Shown: positions 42,713 to 52,173, counted from the stretch's first letter. The stretch is DNA of 64,000 nt from Pseudarthrobacter equi (GCF_900105535.1 NZ_LT629779.1:930001-994000); one strand, 5' to 3'. Notes: generated by a model from the sequence alone, not told the origin. Numbers and translations: made by a program.

Positions 42713-42957
42713 TGGGCGACGCTTCCCGCTCCCGGGCTCCGGGAGCGGGAAGCACCCGCCGCCGCGTCCGTTCGGGCGAAGACTTCGACATCATCATCGG
42801 GTTCCTCGGCTTCTGGGCCCTGGTCCTGCTGGTGGTCACTGTCTGGATGGAAGTGACGGCGCAACCCGCCCTGGGCTGGGCCTTGGGCCTGCTGGCAACC
42901 CTCCTGGCGCTCTACGGCATGATCCGCCTCCGCAGGAAACTTCCGGACCGCAGGTAA
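42709..42957 (+). CDS. Small two-helix membrane protein in the sugar transport operon
   Basis: 82 residues: basic N-terminal 24 residues, then two hydrophobic helices, DIIIGFLGFWALVLLVVTVWM and ALGWALGLLATLLALYGMI, and a basic tail. Start is the GTG at 42709 (overlapping the MalG-like stop) or the next-codon ATG at 42712. I do not recognise a family. Its translational coupling suggests an accessory role in the transporter. Confidence 0.7.
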   Translation: MMGDASRSRAPGAGSTRRRVRSGEDFDIIIGFLGFWALVLLVVTVWMEVTAQPALGWALGLLATLLALYGMIRLRRKLPDRR

Positions 42958-43084
42958 TCGGTCACAGAACGGGGGATGTCCCGCGCGGTTAGCACCGCAT
43001 CCACGCAGAATGCGAAAATACGAAGTCTTGGGGGTAACGCAGGGCGAACAGCCTTACGCTGCAAGGAGTTATTGAGGGGACACC

Positions 43085-44137
43085 GTGGCACGCACAACAG
43101 AGAGATCCCAGCGGGGCGGCCATAACGGTGTCAGTATCGAGGACGTTGCCGCCGCAGCCGGTGTATCAACTGCCACGGTGTCCCGGGCCGTACGGGGCCT
43201 GCCCCGGGTTTCGCCGGCCACCCGCGAGAAGATCCTGGAGGTCGCAACAAACCTCGGCTACGTGGCGTCGTCCTCGGCCTCGGGCCTCGCCACGGGGAGG
43301 ACCAAAACCATTGGTGTGCTGGCCCCGTTCGTGAGCCGCTGGTTCTTTTCCAAGGCCATCGAAGGGGCCGACCGGGAACTCCATGCCCGGCAGTACAACC
43401 TCTCGCTGTTCAATCTGGGCGGCCACGGCAGCAACCGGGAACGGCTCTTCAGCAAGACCATGGTCTACAAGCAGATCGACGCCCTGCTGGTCCTTTGTAT
43501 GGCACTGACCCCGGAAGAGCTGGACCACCTGCAAAAAATCGACATCCCCCTGGTGGTGGTGGGCGGGCATGTCGAGGAGTGCGCCTACATCGGCATCGAT
43601 GATTACGCGGCTGCTTCCACAGCTGTCCGGCATCTGATCGAGCTCGGCCACCGGGACATCGCCCTCCTCCATGGGGACGACGAAACGGACCTGAATTTCG
43701 ATGTTCCCCGGGTTCGCATCCTGGCCTTCAGGGACGTGATGACGGCCGCCGGCCTGAAGATCCGCCCTGAATGGGACGAATGGGGAGACTTCACCGTCCG
43801 CAGCGGGCAGGAAGCCTTCCGGCGGCTGTGGTCCGGGTCCGAGGCCAAACCCACCGCAATCTTCTGCGCCTCGGACGAGATGGCCATGGGCGTCATCTTC
43901 GAGGCCGCCCGGCTCGGCGTCAACGTACCGGCGGACCTGTCAGTGGTGGGCATCGACAACCACGACTTCGCCGAAGCCATGGGCCTGACCACGGTGGGGC
44001 AGCGGCCGGACGAGCAGGCCGAGCTGGCCACCAAGATGCTTCTCGATGAACTGGACGGACAGGAAGGGGCGGTGCAGTCCGCCGTCGCGCCGCATGAACT
44101 GATGGTCCGAAGGACCACGGCGCCGCCCCTGCATTGA
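43085..44137 (+). CDS. LacI-family transcriptional regulator
   Basis: 350 residues. N-terminal LacI helix-turn-helix, SIEDVAAAAGVSTATVSRAV with the hinge VSPATREKILEVATNLGYV, then the periplasmic-binding-protein-like effector domain with IGVLAPFVSRWFF and LSVVGIDNHDFAEAMGLTTV. GTG start after TTGAGGGG. By position it is the repressor of the alpha-glucoside operon, acting on the operator at 39376 and possibly 33096. Confidence 0.94.
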   Translation: MARTTERSQRGGHNGVSIEDVAAAAGVSTATVSRAVRGLPRVSPATREKILEVATNLGYVASSSASGLATGRTKTIGVLAPFVSRWFFSKAIEGADRELHARQYNLSLFNLGGHGSNRERLFSKTMVYKQIDALLVLCMALTPEELDHLQKIDIPLVVVGGHVEECAYIGIDDYAAASTAVRHLIELGHRDIALLHGDDETDLNFDVPRVRILAFRDVMTAAGLKIRPEWDEWGDFTVRSGQEAFRRLWSGSEAKPTAIFCASDEMAMGVIFEAARLGVNVPADLSVVGIDNHDFAEAMGLTTVGQRPDEQAELATKMLLDELDGQEGAVQSAVAPHELMVRRTTAPPLH

Positions 44138-44181
44138 GCCGTCCCCGGCCGTAACGCCCGGACGGGGAAGGACGCTGGAAC

Positions 44182-45075
44182 TCAGGAGGCGCGGGCCAAC
44201 TGCCGGATGGGAATCCAGCGCGAGGCCAGCCGCCGGTAGGCCGCAGCCGCACCGGTCATGTCGCCCTCAGCAAGGCATTCGATGCCGAGCCTTATGTCCG
44301 TGGGGGAGTCGTCCGGGTAGACCTTGTCCGCCACGGATCCGTAGTCCAGTTCAATCATCGACTCCACATGGAACTGCTCCAGCCATTCGGTCAGCTGCGC
44401 AAGGTCATCCAGCATGTCGAGGTCCGGGGCGGCCAGCGCAAGGTTGGCGACGGCGTAGCGGGCACGTTCCAGCGCATCGGTAATTGACGCCCACACCCGG
44501 ACGGTGACGATCCGGCCGGCGGCCTCCACAACGTCCTTGTGGTCCGACTCCATGAACAGCGAAAACCAGCTGAAGGGGATGCCCCACGTGGACGCCCTGG
44601 TGTGCACCCGGGTGGAACCGTCCCGCGCCTTGACCAGGTCTATGCGTTCCTGGTGCCTGTCCCGCTGTTCTTCGGGGATCAGCAGTTCCGCGAGCGGGCC
44701 GTGGATCCCTTCCATCAGTGCATTCGCGGCCAGCCCGGCACGGAGCACCAGCTGGCTGGGGCAATACAGGAGTTCCGGCTCGGCCTCTGTGCCGCTGTCG
44801 CCGTCAGCGGTCCCCCCGGGCTGGGCGGCCGGGGCGGCGGTGACCCGCACCAGATCGGTGCGGCCGGTGGGAAACGGATCACCGCCGGGGCGGGTGATGC
44901 GTCCCAGCGAGGCGAGGAGTTCGGCGTTCTCGACGGCGGCACGTGAGGCAGTGCGCGCCCCGGCCGCCTGGATGGCTTTCCGCTGTTCCTGCGGGAACGC
45001 GTCCAGGGGTTCGTAAACGCGGAGGGTGGAGGAAAACGGCAGGCCTGCCTGGCCCCGGTAGAGGTTGCCCGTCAC
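44182..45075 (-). CDS. Conserved hypothetical protein, unknown function
   Basis: 297 residues, soluble, acidic. The N-terminal half (YRGQAGLPFSSTLRVYEPLDAFPQEQRKAI, LLYCPSQLVLRAGLAANALMEG) and the C-terminal half (STRVHTRASTWGIPFSWFSLF, VVEAAGRIVTVRVWASITDALERARYAVANL) look like one actinobacterial family that I cannot name. The C-terminal 60 residues are helical. The start is the GTG at 45075 after AAGGAG; the open frame runs on into xthA but that part is a shadow. It begins 34 bp after xthA and probably belongs to its transcript. Confidence 0.75.
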   Translation of the reverse strand: MTGNLYRGQAGLPFSSTLRVYEPLDAFPQEQRKAIQAAGARTASRAAVENAELLASLGRITRPGGDPFPTGRTDLVRVTAAPAAQPGGTADGDSGTEAEPELLYCPSQLVLRAGLAANALMEGIHGPLAELLIPEEQRDRHQERIDLVKARDGSTRVHTRASTWGIPFSWFSLFMESDHKDVVEAAGRIVTVRVWASITDALERARYAVANLALAAPDLDMLDDLAQLTEWLEQFHVESMIELDYGSVADKVYPDDSPTDIRLGIECLAEGDMTGAAAAYRRLASRWIPIRQLARAS

Positions 45076-45109
45076 TGCGGTCTCCTTGGCTGGGTCCAGG
45101 ACGTTGTCA

Positions 45110-45916
45110 TTAGTCCGCCAGTTCCACCAGGACGGGGGCGTGGTCCGATGCGCCCTTGCCTTTGCGCTCTTCCCGGTCGATGGAGGCGCCGGTGACCCGG
45201 GCGGCCAAAGCCTTCGAGGCCAGGACGAAGTCGATCCGCATGCCTTCCTTCTTGGGGAAGCGCAGCTGGGTGTAGTCCCAGTAGGTGTAGACGCCGGGGC
45301 CGGGAGTGTACGGCCGGACGACGTCGGTGAAACCGGCCGTCTCGAAGGCGTGGAACGCCTCCCGCTCCGGTGGACTGACGTGGGTGTACCGGTTGTTGAC
45401 GAAGAGGTCAATGTCCCAGACGTCGTCGTCGAAGGGGGCGATGTTCCAGTCACCCATCAGTGCCACCTGGGCCTCGGGATTCTCCGTCACCAGGCCCTGG
45501 GCGTGGGTCTTCAGGCTCTCGAGCCACTTGAGCTTGTAGGGCATGTGTTCGTCATCCAGGGAGCGGCCATTGGGGATGTACAGGCTCCAGATCCGGACGC
45601 CGCCGCAGGTGGCGGCCATGGCGCGGGCTTCCTGCACCGGGTCCTTGCCCGCCTTGCCGAAGGCCGGCTGGTCCAGGAACGTGCGCTCCACGTCCTCCAG
45701 CCCTACCCGGGAGGCGATGGCCACACCGTTCCACTGGTTCACGCCGAAGTGGGCCACCTCGTAGCCCATGCGTTCGAAGAGCTCCCAGGGAAAGTTGTCG
45801 TCCTTGCACTTCGTTTCCTGGATGGCCAGGACGTCGCAGTCGCTGCGCTGGAGCCAGGCTTCAACACGGTCGGCGCGGGCACGGAGCGAGTTCACATTCC
45901 AGGTAGCTATCTTCAC
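45110..45916 (-). CDS. xthA: Exodeoxyribonuclease III (AP endonuclease)
   Basis: 268 residues, complete EEP-fold nuclease: KIATWNVNSLRAR, LAIQETKCKDDNFP, NGVAIASR, YIPNGRSLDDEHMPYKL, MGDWNIAPFDDDVWD, MRIDFVLAS and SDHAPVLVEL. It cuts DNA at abasic sites and trims 3' ends in base-excision repair. The start is the GTG at 45916 with TAAGTT 7 nt upstream and no usable ribosome-binding site, so it may be leaderless; the frame from 45949 is longer but starts upstream of the family's N-terminus. Confidence 0.96.
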   Translation of the reverse strand: MKIATWNVNSLRARADRVEAWLQRSDCDVLAIQETKCKDDNFPWELFERMGYEVAHFGVNQWNGVAIASRVGLEDVERTFLDQPAFGKAGKDPVQEARAMAATCGGVRIWSLYIPNGRSLDDEHMPYKLKWLESLKTHAQGLVTENPEAQVALMGDWNIAPFDDDVWDIDLFVNNRYTHVSPPEREAFHAFETAGFTDVVRPYTPGPGVYTYWDYTQLRFPKKEGMRIDFVLASKALAARVTGASIDREERKGKGASDHAPVLVELAD

Positions 45917-45923
45917 GCTCCCT

Positions 45924-45929
45924 AACTTA
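45924..45929 (-). promoter_or_regulatory. -10 box TAAGTT before xthA
   Basis: TAAGTT (45929-45924), 7 nt before the GTG start at 45916. Leaderless signature. Confidence 0.45.
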
Positions 45930-46025
45930 CCGTGGCTGCCGCACCGCACGTAAAGCAGCCGGTGAAGCCCGAGCGGCGGCCCCCGGGCACACCGGAGCGG
46001 GTCGAAGCCGCCGGGTCAGAGGCGA

Positions 46026-46077
46026 TGGAATTTAGTAGGAAGTCCGAGTATATTCGCAACCACAATGACCTGGGTCA
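46026..46077 (+). promoter_or_regulatory. mmsA promoter with operator at the transcription start
   Basis: TGGAAT (46026-46031), 17-nt spacer, TATATT (46049-46054). Just downstream a palindrome TGACC-TG-GGTCA (46066-46077) covers the expected start region, as a repressor site would. Confidence 0.5.
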
Positions 46078-46112
46078 CTAAAGCCGGATCACATGCGAAG
46101 GGGCATCCAGCC

Positions 46113-47612
46113 ATGGTGCGCGAGCTTTCCCACTACATCGGCGGCCGCCATGCCGGCGGAACCTCCGGACGGTTTGGTGACGTCTTCGACCCCTGCACCG
46201 GCGACGTGCAGGCCCGCCTGCCGCTTGCGGACCGGGACGAAGTGCAGGCAGCGGTGGCTGCCGCCGCGGAGGCGCAGCCGGACTGGGCGGCATTGAACCC
46301 CCAGCGGCGGGGCCGGATCCTGCTGAAGTTCGTGGACCTGGTGAACCGGAACATGGACGAATTGGCCAGGCTGCTGTCGTCCGAACACGGCAAAACCCTG
46401 GCCGACTCCATCGGTGACATCCAACGTGGACTGGAGGTGGTGGAGTTTGCCGCCGGAGCGCCGCACCTGCTCAAGGGCGAGTTCTCCAGCGACGCCGGGC
46501 AGGGCATTGACATCCATTCGCTGCGCCAGCCGCTGGGCGTGGTTGCCGGCATCACGCCCTTCAACTTTCCCGCGATGATCCCGCTCTGGAAGTCCGGCCC
46601 CGCCCTCGCTGCGGGCAACGCTTTTGTGCTCAAACCTTCGGAAAGGGACCCTTCGGTGCCGCTGCGGCTCGCGGAACTGTACAGCGAAGCAGGTGTTCCT
46701 GATGGTGTCTTCAGCGTGGTGAACGGGGACAAGGAGGCCGTTGACGCCCTCCTTGAGGATCCCCGGGTGAAAGCCGTCGGTTTCGTGGGTTCCACACCCA
46801 TCGCCCAATACATCTACGCCACGGCGGCCGCCCATGGAAAGCGGGCCCAGTGCTTCGGCGGGGCCAAGAACCACATGGTGGTGATGCCGGATGCCGATTT
46901 GGACCAGGCGGCGGATGCCCTCATCGGTTCAGGCTACGGCTCGGCAGGAGAACGCTGCATGGCCATTTCGGTGGCCGTGCCGGTGGGTCCGGACACCGCT
47001 GACCGGTTGGTGGCCAGGCTGGAAGAACGCGTCCGGAAACTCACGGTGGGCCACAGCCTCGACGCGGGCTCGGACTTCGGGCCAGTGGTGTCAGCAGCCG
47101 CCAAGGACCGCATCGAGGGACTCATCAGTTCAGGCGTGGACGACGGCGCCACCCTCCTCGCCGACGGACGCGGACTCACTGTCGACGGCTACCCCGGCGG
47201 CTTCTGGGTGGGCCCGGCGCTTTTCGACCACGTCACCCCGGACATGGCCATCTACCGCAACGAAATTTTTGGCCCGGTACTCAGCGTGGTCCGCGCCGCG
47301 ACCTACGACGACGCTCTCCGGCTCTGTACCGATAACCCGTTCGGGAACGGCGTGGCCATCTTCACACGTGACGGCGATTCCGCCCGGGACTTCGCCACCA
47401 GGGTGGATGTGGGCATGGTGGGGGTCAACGTTCCCATTCCGGTGCCGTTGGCCTATTACACGTTCGGCGGCTGGAAGGCCTCCGGATTCGGGGACCTGAA
47501 CCAGCACGGCGCGGACGCCTTCCGCTTCTATACCAAGACCAAAACGGTCACCACACGGTGGCCCTCGGGAATACGCCACGGAGCCAGCTTCGTGATGCCG
47601 GAAGGAAGCTGA
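46113..47612 (+). CDS. mmsA: CoA-acylating methylmalonate-semialdehyde dehydrogenase
   Basis: 499 residues, usual length for the family. It oxidises methylmalonate semialdehyde to propionyl-CoA at the end of valine (and in some bacteria inositol) breakdown. Signatures: PLGVVAGITPFNFPAMIPLW, ALAAGNAFVLKPSERDPSVP, FVGSTPIA, catalytic Cys282 in GERCMA, and ending FYTKTKTVT. The ATG at 46113 after GAAGGGG fits the family start better than 46065. It overlaps the hydrolase gene by one base (TGATG). Confidence 0.95.
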   Translation: MVRELSHYIGGRHAGGTSGRFGDVFDPCTGDVQARLPLADRDEVQAAVAAAAEAQPDWAALNPQRRGRILLKFVDLVNRNMDELARLLSSEHGKTLADSIGDIQRGLEVVEFAAGAPHLLKGEFSSDAGQGIDIHSLRQPLGVVAGITPFNFPAMIPLWKSGPALAAGNAFVLKPSERDPSVPLRLAELYSEAGVPDGVFSVVNGDKEAVDALLEDPRVKAVGFVGSTPIAQYIYATAAAHGKRAQCFGGAKNHMVVMPDADLDQAADALIGSGYGSAGERCMAISVAVPVGPDTADRLVARLEERVRKLTVGHSLDAGSDFGPVVSAAAKDRIEGLISSGVDDGATLLADGRGLTVDGYPGGFWVGPALFDHVTPDMAIYRNEIFGPVLSVVRAATYDDALRLCTDNPFGNGVAIFTRDGDSARDFATRVDVGMVGVNVPIPVPLAYYTFGGWKASGFGDLNQHGADAFRFYTKTKTVTTRWPSGIRHGASFVMPEGS

Positions 47613-48727
47613 TGACGGAAACGGCCGCCGCCCCTGAAGCGGAAGTGCTTTTCACCCGGCGCGGCAAGCTGGCGGTGGCAACGCTCAACCGGCCCAAGGC
47701 GGTCAACGCACTCACCGCCGGGATGGTTGAGGCACTGCTGCGGCAGCTCACCGAATGGGCGGAGGACGGCAGCGTCAGCACGGTCCTGGTGCAGGGCGCC
47801 GGCGGCCGGGGTTTGTGCGCCGGGGGAGATATCGTGGCGATTTACCGCGACATTCTCCGCGGCGGAGACGATACCGCGGACTTCTGGCAGGCCGAGTACC
47901 GGCTGAATCACCTGATCTCCCGGTACCCGAAGCCCTACGTCGCGCTGATGGACGGGCTGGTGTTGGGCGGCGGCGTGGGAATCTCGGCGCACGGCTCGGT
48001 CCGCGTGGTCACCGAGCGGACCAGGACCGGGATGCCTGAGACAACCATTGGGTTTGCGCCCGACGTCGGCGGGACGCTTTTGCTGGCCCGCGCACCAGGG
48101 GAGGCGGGAACCCATGCAGCCCTCACCGGCGCCCACCTCGACGGTGCGGACGCACTGTTCCTTGGCCTGGCGGACCACTACGTTCCGTCCGGCAGGCTCG
48201 ACGAACTCACGGCAGCGCTGGAAAACGAAACCCCGGAAGACGCCGTCGGACGCTTTGCCGTGGACCCGCCGCCGTCCGGACTTGCCGGGCAGCGGCAGTG
48301 GATCGACAGCTGCTACGACTCTGCAGACGCGGAAGAAATCGTGGGGCGGCTGCGGGCGTGGACCGGAGACGGCAGCGCCGATGCGTCACACACCGCGGAC
48401 ACCATCGAGGCGAAGTCCCCCACCTCCGTCAAGGTCACCCTGGCGTCGCTGCGGCGGGTGGCGGGGACACCGCTGGACCACGCGCTGGCCCAGGAATACC
48501 GGGTGGGGCTGCGGTTCCTGGCGGCACCCGATTTCCGCGAAGGCATCCGGGCGCAGGTGGTGGACAAGGACCGCGCCCCGCACTGGAAGCCGCCCACCCT
48601 GGCAGAAGTATCGCCGGAGCAGGTTGAACGCTTCTTCAGGCCGCTCGGCAGCAGGGAACTGGACCTCGGAACAGGTCCGGAGCATGGGCCGGAGGCGGCA
48701 CAACAAGAGGAGGCGGACCATGCCTGA
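47612..48727 (+). CDS. 3-hydroxyisobutyryl-CoA hydrolase
   Basis: 371 residues, crotonase fold with the HibCH features: GKLAVATLNRPKAVNALTAGM, GGRGLCAGGDIVAIYRD, GLVLGGGVGISAHGSVRVV, ETTIGFAPDVGGTLLLAR, and a C-terminal FRPLGSRELDL-type end. The length and the GGDI/PDVGG segments separate it from ordinary enoyl-CoA hydratases. It frees 3-hydroxyisobutyrate in valine catabolism, feeding MmsB. ATG inside the mmsA stop (TGATG). Confidence 0.93.
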   Translation: MTETAAAPEAEVLFTRRGKLAVATLNRPKAVNALTAGMVEALLRQLTEWAEDGSVSTVLVQGAGGRGLCAGGDIVAIYRDILRGGDDTADFWQAEYRLNHLISRYPKPYVALMDGLVLGGGVGISAHGSVRVVTERTRTGMPETTIGFAPDVGGTLLLARAPGEAGTHAALTGAHLDGADALFLGLADHYVPSGRLDELTAALENETPEDAVGRFAVDPPPSGLAGQRQWIDSCYDSADAEEIVGRLRAWTGDGSADASHTADTIEAKSPTSVKVTLASLRRVAGTPLDHALAQEYRVGLRFLAAPDFREGIRAQVVDKDRAPHWKPPTLAEVSPEQVERFFRPLGSRELDLGTGPEHGPEAAQQEEADHA

Positions 48728-49679
48728 CACCTACACCGTGGCGTTCCTGGGGCTCGGCCACATGGGCGGACCGATGGCAGTGAACCTGGTCAGGGCCGGG
48801 CACCGGGTGGCGGGGTACGACGTAGTGCCGGCTGCCGTGGACGCGGCCCGCTCCGCCGGTGTCCCGGTTGTCGGAAGTGTTGCCAAGGCTGTGTCGGACG
48901 CGGACGTGGTACTCACCATGTTCCCCAGCGGCCAGCACGTCCTGGACGCCTACCGCGGTACCGGGGGCCAGCCGGGACTGCTGGCACTGGCAGCACCGGG
49001 AACCATGTTCCTGGACTGTTCCACCATCAATGTCGACGAAGCCAGGGAGGCGGCGCAGCTGGCGCTCGGTGCCGGGCACCGGTCCGTGGATGCTCCCGTG
49101 TCCGGCGGCGTGGTGGGCGCGGAGGCCGGAACGCTCACCTTCATGGTGGGCGGTGAAGAGGACGACTTCCACGCCGTCAGGCCGCTCCTCGACGTCATGG
49201 GCAAGCGCATCGTCCACTGCGGAGCCCACGGGGCCGGCCAGGCGGCGAAGGTATGCAACAACCTGATCCTGGGCGTCTCAATGATCGCCGTCAGCGAGGC
49301 CTTTGTCCTCGGCGAGAAGCTGGGGCTGAGCCACCAGGCGCTGTTCGACGTCGCCTCCGCCGCGTCCGGACAATGCTGGGCCCTGACCACCAACTGCCCG
49401 GTGCCCGGCCCGGTTCCCACCAGTCCGGCCAACCGCGATTACCAGCCGGGATTCGCCGGCGCGCTGATGGCCAAGGACCTCAACCTTGCCCTCAACGCCC
49501 TGCACAGCACCGGAGTGGCCGGCCGGATGGGCCCGCTTGCCGCAGAAATTTACGATACGTTTGCCGCGGAAGGCGGCGCCGGCCAGGACTTTTCCGCGAT
49601 CATCAACGACATCCGCGAAAAATCCGGCCCCGCACCGCACAAGACCGCAACAGCGCACGACGACGGGAGTCCTGAATGA
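48720..49679 (+). CDS. mmsB: 3-hydroxyisobutyrate dehydrogenase
   Basis: 319 residues. NAD-binding [22 protein letters not shown], substrate motif [16 protein letters not shown], catalytic Lys in [11 protein letters not shown], and the C-terminal KDLNLALNA helix. It oxidises 3-hydroxyisobutyrate to methylmalonate semialdehyde, the substrate of MmsA. The ATG follows GAGGAGG and overlaps the hydrolase gene by 8 bp; the frame extends far upstream but that part is a shadow. Confidence 0.95.
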   Translation: MPDTYTVAFLGLGHMGGPMAVNLVRAGHRVAGYDVVPAAVDAARSAGVPVVGSVAKAVSDADVVLTMFPSGQHVLDAYRGTGGQPGLLALAAPGTMFLDCSTINVDEAREAAQLALGAGHRSVDAPVSGGVVGAEAGTLTFMVGGEEDDFHAVRPLLDVMGKRIVHCGAHGAGQAAKVCNNLILGVSMIAVSEAFVLGEKLGLSHQALFDVASAASGQCWALTTNCPVPGPVPTSPANRDYQPGFAGALMAKDLNLALNALHSTGVAGRMGPLAAEIYDTFAAEGGAGQDFSAIINDIREKSGPAPHKTATAHDDGSPE

Positions 49680-50452
49680 CGGAGTACGCCAACATCCTGG
49701 TGGAACAGCACGGCAGGGTGGGGCTGGTGACGCTTAACCGGCCCCAGGCGCTGAATGCACTGAACAAAGCCACCATGGAGGAACTGGTGCACGCCGTCAG
49801 CGCCATGGACGCTGACCCCGGAACCGGCGCCGTGGTGATCACCGGCTCCGGGAAGGCCTTCGCGGCCGGCGCCGACATTAAGGAAATGGCCGCCCAGGGC
49901 TACATGGACATGTACGCCGCGGACTGGTTCCGCGGCTGGGAGGACTTCACCAGGCTCCGTATCCCCACCATTGCTGCTGTCTCCGGGTTTGCCCTGGGTG
50001 GCGGCTGCGAACTGGCCATGATGTGCGATCTGCTCATCGCCGGGGACAACGCCAAGTTTGGCCAGCCCGAAATCAACCTCGGCGTCCTTCCCGGCATGGG
50101 CGGCTCGCAGCGGCTCACCCGCGCCGTGGGCAAGGCCAAGGCCATGGACCTGATCCTCACCGGGCGGTTCATCGGGGCCGAGGAAGCCGAGCGGTCCGGC
50201 CTGGTGTCCCGCGTGGTACCCGCCGAGGACGTGGTGGCCGAGGCCCTCAAAGCGGCCGAAGTCATTGCCGGCAAGTCAAAGCCGGTGGCGATGGCTGCCA
50301 AGGAGGCCGTGAACGCCGCCTTCGAAACCGGGCTGGCCCAGGGTGTCGTGTTCGAGCGCCGGCTCTTCCACTCCCTGTTCGCCACCGAGGACCAGAAGGA
50401 AGGCATGGCGGCGTTCACGGAAAAGCGCGAACCGGAATTCAAACACCGGTAA
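49676..50452 (+). CDS. Enoyl-CoA hydratase
   Basis: 258 residues, a standard crotonase: [56 protein letters not shown], and [28 protein letters not shown] with the acid Glu positions in place. In this operon it would hydrate methacrylyl-CoA in valine breakdown. ATGA overlap with mmsB. Its 3' end overlaps the convergent flavoprotein gene by 14 bp. Confidence 0.95.
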   Translation: MTEYANILVEQHGRVGLVTLNRPQALNALNKATMEELVHAVSAMDADPGTGAVVITGSGKAFAAGADIKEMAAQGYMDMYAADWFRGWEDFTRLRIPTIAAVSGFALGGGCELAMMCDLLIAGDNAKFGQPEINLGVLPGMGGSQRLTRAVGKAKAMDLILTGRFIGAEEAERSGLVSRVVPAEDVVAEALKAAEVIAGKSKPVAMAAKEAVNAAFETGLAQGVVFERRLFHSLFATEDQKEGMAAFTEKREPEFKHR

Positions 50453-51413
50453 CGGCCAGCGACTCCCGGTAGGCGGCGAGGTCGCGGGCCATCTCCCCGG
50501 CCATCAGGGAGTTGTTGATCATCACGGCGGTCCACGACGCTGCAGCGGCGGATGCCAGGACCTGTGCCCTCACGTCCGTGACGTTGCCGGCAGCCCAGAC
50601 TCCGGGCACCGTCGTTGCGCCTTCGGCATCGGTTTCCAGGTAGTCCCCGATGCCCATTGGATGCGGAACCGCCGTCAGGCCAAGGCCGGCGAACGCGTCA
50701 AGGCGGGCGTGCACCCGGGTACCCACCACGACGGCGTCCACGGCCACCTCCGGGCCGCCCGCCAGCACCACGGCCTTGAGCGCATCGCCGTGGACCCGCA
50801 CGGTCTCGACGGCGCCGGGAACCACCTTCACACCACGGGCAGCCAATTGCTCGAGTTCGTCTCCGGAGGGCTCCACCACGTCATTGAGGAACAGGGTGAT
50901 GCTGCTGCACCATTGCCGGAACAGCAGGGCCTGGTGCACAGACCACGGGCCGGTGCCCACTACGCCGATGGCCTGGTCCCGGACCTCCCATCCATGGCAG
51001 AACGGACAGTGCAGCACGTCCCGGCCCCATCGCTCGCGCAACCCCGGGATGTCCGGCAGTTCGTCCACCAGGCCCGTGGTGATCAGGAGTCGCCGCCCGC
51101 GAAGCCGCCTGCCGTCGTCGAGCGTTACCTCGAAACCCTGCTCCACGCCGCCTCCGGCAGCCACCACCGTGCCGTTGATGATGTCCGCGCCATAGTGCCG
51201 CGCCTGGTCGCGGCCAGTGGCGAGGAGTTCTGCCGGGCTGATCCCGTCGCGTGACAGGAAGCCGTGCACGCCGTGCGCCGGGGCATTGCGGGGCTCACCG
51301 CTGTCCACCACCGCCACCCGCCGCCGGGTCCGGCCCAGCATCAGCGCGGCGCTCAGGCCGGCGGCCCCGCCGCCAACAACCAGCACATCGTAAAAGGAGT
51401 TCTGTTCAGTCAT
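50439..51413 (-). CDS. Thioredoxin-reductase-like NAD(P)/FAD oxidoreductase
   Basis: 324 residues. FAD motif [17 protein letters not shown] (12-28), redox-active pair CPFC (136-139) in [10 protein letters not shown], and a C-terminal [10 protein letters not shown]. The second nucleotide motif is GTGPWS (153-158) rather than GGGDSA, so NADPH use is uncertain. Such proteins are a separate actinobacterial branch from TrxB. No thioredoxin gene is adjacent. It faces an XRE-cupin regulator across a 66-bp gap with a strong operator, which suggests local regulation. The ribosome-binding site is weak. Confidence 0.88.
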   Translation of the reverse strand: MTEQNSFYDVLVVGGGAAGLSAALMLGRTRRRVAVVDSGEPRNAPAHGVHGFLSRDGISPAELLATGRDQARHYGADIINGTVVAAGGGVEQGFEVTLDDGRRLRGRRLLITTGLVDELPDIPGLRERWGRDVLHCPFCHGWEVRDQAIGVVGTGPWSVHQALLFRQWCSSITLFLNDVVEPSGDELEQLAARGVKVVPGAVETVRVHGDALKAVVLAGGPEVAVDAVVVGTRVHARLDAFAGLGLTAVPHPMGIGDYLETDAEGATTVPGVWAAGNVTDVRAQVLASAAAASWTAVMINNSLMAGEMARDLAAYRESLAVTGV

Positions 51414-51444
51414 GCATCCATCGTCTTTCCCGCGCCAATGCTCT

Positions 51445-51473
51445 GGCAAAGTATTTTGCCGGTATGGCAAAAT
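51445..51473. promoter_or_regulatory. Operator with three alternating half-sites between flavoprotein and XRE genes
   Basis: GGCAAA (51445-51450), TTTTGCC (51454-51460), GGCAAAAT (51466-51473). The last two form a perfect ATTTTGCC-5-GGCAAAAT dyad; the first two form GGCAAA-4-TTTGCC. It covers almost half of the 66-bp divergent gap. Confidence 0.75.
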
Positions 51474-51479
51474 TCTCGG

Positions 51480-52076
51480 ATGGATGAAAACCTCGACGAC
51501 GTCCTCGCCGCCGTTGGCCCGCGGCTGAAGGCTTTACGCCTGCGCAGGGACGTCACGCTGACGGCGCTCGCAGCCGCCACGGGCATTTCCGTCAGCACGC
51601 TTTCCAGGCTCGAATCGGGCCAGCGGCGGCCTAACCTCGAACTCCTGCTTCCTCTCGCGCAAGCCCACCAGGTACCCCTCGATGAGTTGGTCGGCGCCCC
51701 GGCCACGGGGGATCCCCGCGTCCACCTGCGGCCCATCACCGCCTACGGCATGACCATCATTCCGCTCACCCGCAAGCCCGGCGGCATCCAGGCCTACAAG
51801 CACATCGTTCCCGCCGGGCCGGTGGAGGAACCCAACCCGCAGGTCCACGAGGGCTACGAATGGCTCTACGTGCTGAACGGCAAGCTGCGGATGGTCCTGG
51901 GCGCCCGCGACCTGGTCCTGGGGGCGGGCGAAGCAGTGGAATTCGATACCCGGGTGCCGCACTGGTTCGGCCGGGCCGACGGCCAGGCCGTGGAGTTCCT
52001 GAGCCTGTTCGGCTCCCAAGGCGAGCGCATGCACATCCGGGCCCGTCCTGCGGCCGGAAAATCCCCAGGGACGTAG
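51480..52076 (+). CDS. XRE-family regulator with C-terminal cupin domain
   Basis: 198 residues. Helix-turn-helix at about 14-68 (LKALRLRRDVTLTALAAATG, then VSTLSRLESGQRRPNLELLL), cupin domain at about 90-185 (VHEGYEWLYVLNGKLRMVLG, GEAVEFDTRVPHWFG). This type senses small molecules or redox state through the cupin. The ATG at 51480 is the first Met of the homologous region; upstream bases are the operator. It probably represses itself and the divergent flavoprotein. Confidence 0.92.
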   Translation: MDENLDDVLAAVGPRLKALRLRRDVTLTALAAATGISVSTLSRLESGQRRPNLELLLPLAQAHQVPLDELVGAPATGDPRVHLRPITAYGMTIIPLTRKPGGIQAYKHIVPAGPVEEPNPQVHEGYEWLYVLNGKLRMVLGARDLVLGAGEAVEFDTRVPHWFGRADGQAVEFLSLFGSQGERMHIRARPAAGKSPGT

Positions 52077-52173
52077 CCCCCGCCGCGCTGCCAGCGGGCG
52101 TTCAGGTCCGTACGGTAGACAGGACCAGCAGGAATACGGTCGCGGAACGCGGTGGAAATCGGGGGAGCAGCTT

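Noticed and set aside
46065..46112. N-terminal extension of mmsA from the ATG at 46065
   Set aside because: It would overlap the TGACC-GGTCA palindrome and the probable transcription start; the ATG at 46113 has a ribosome-binding site and matches the family start.
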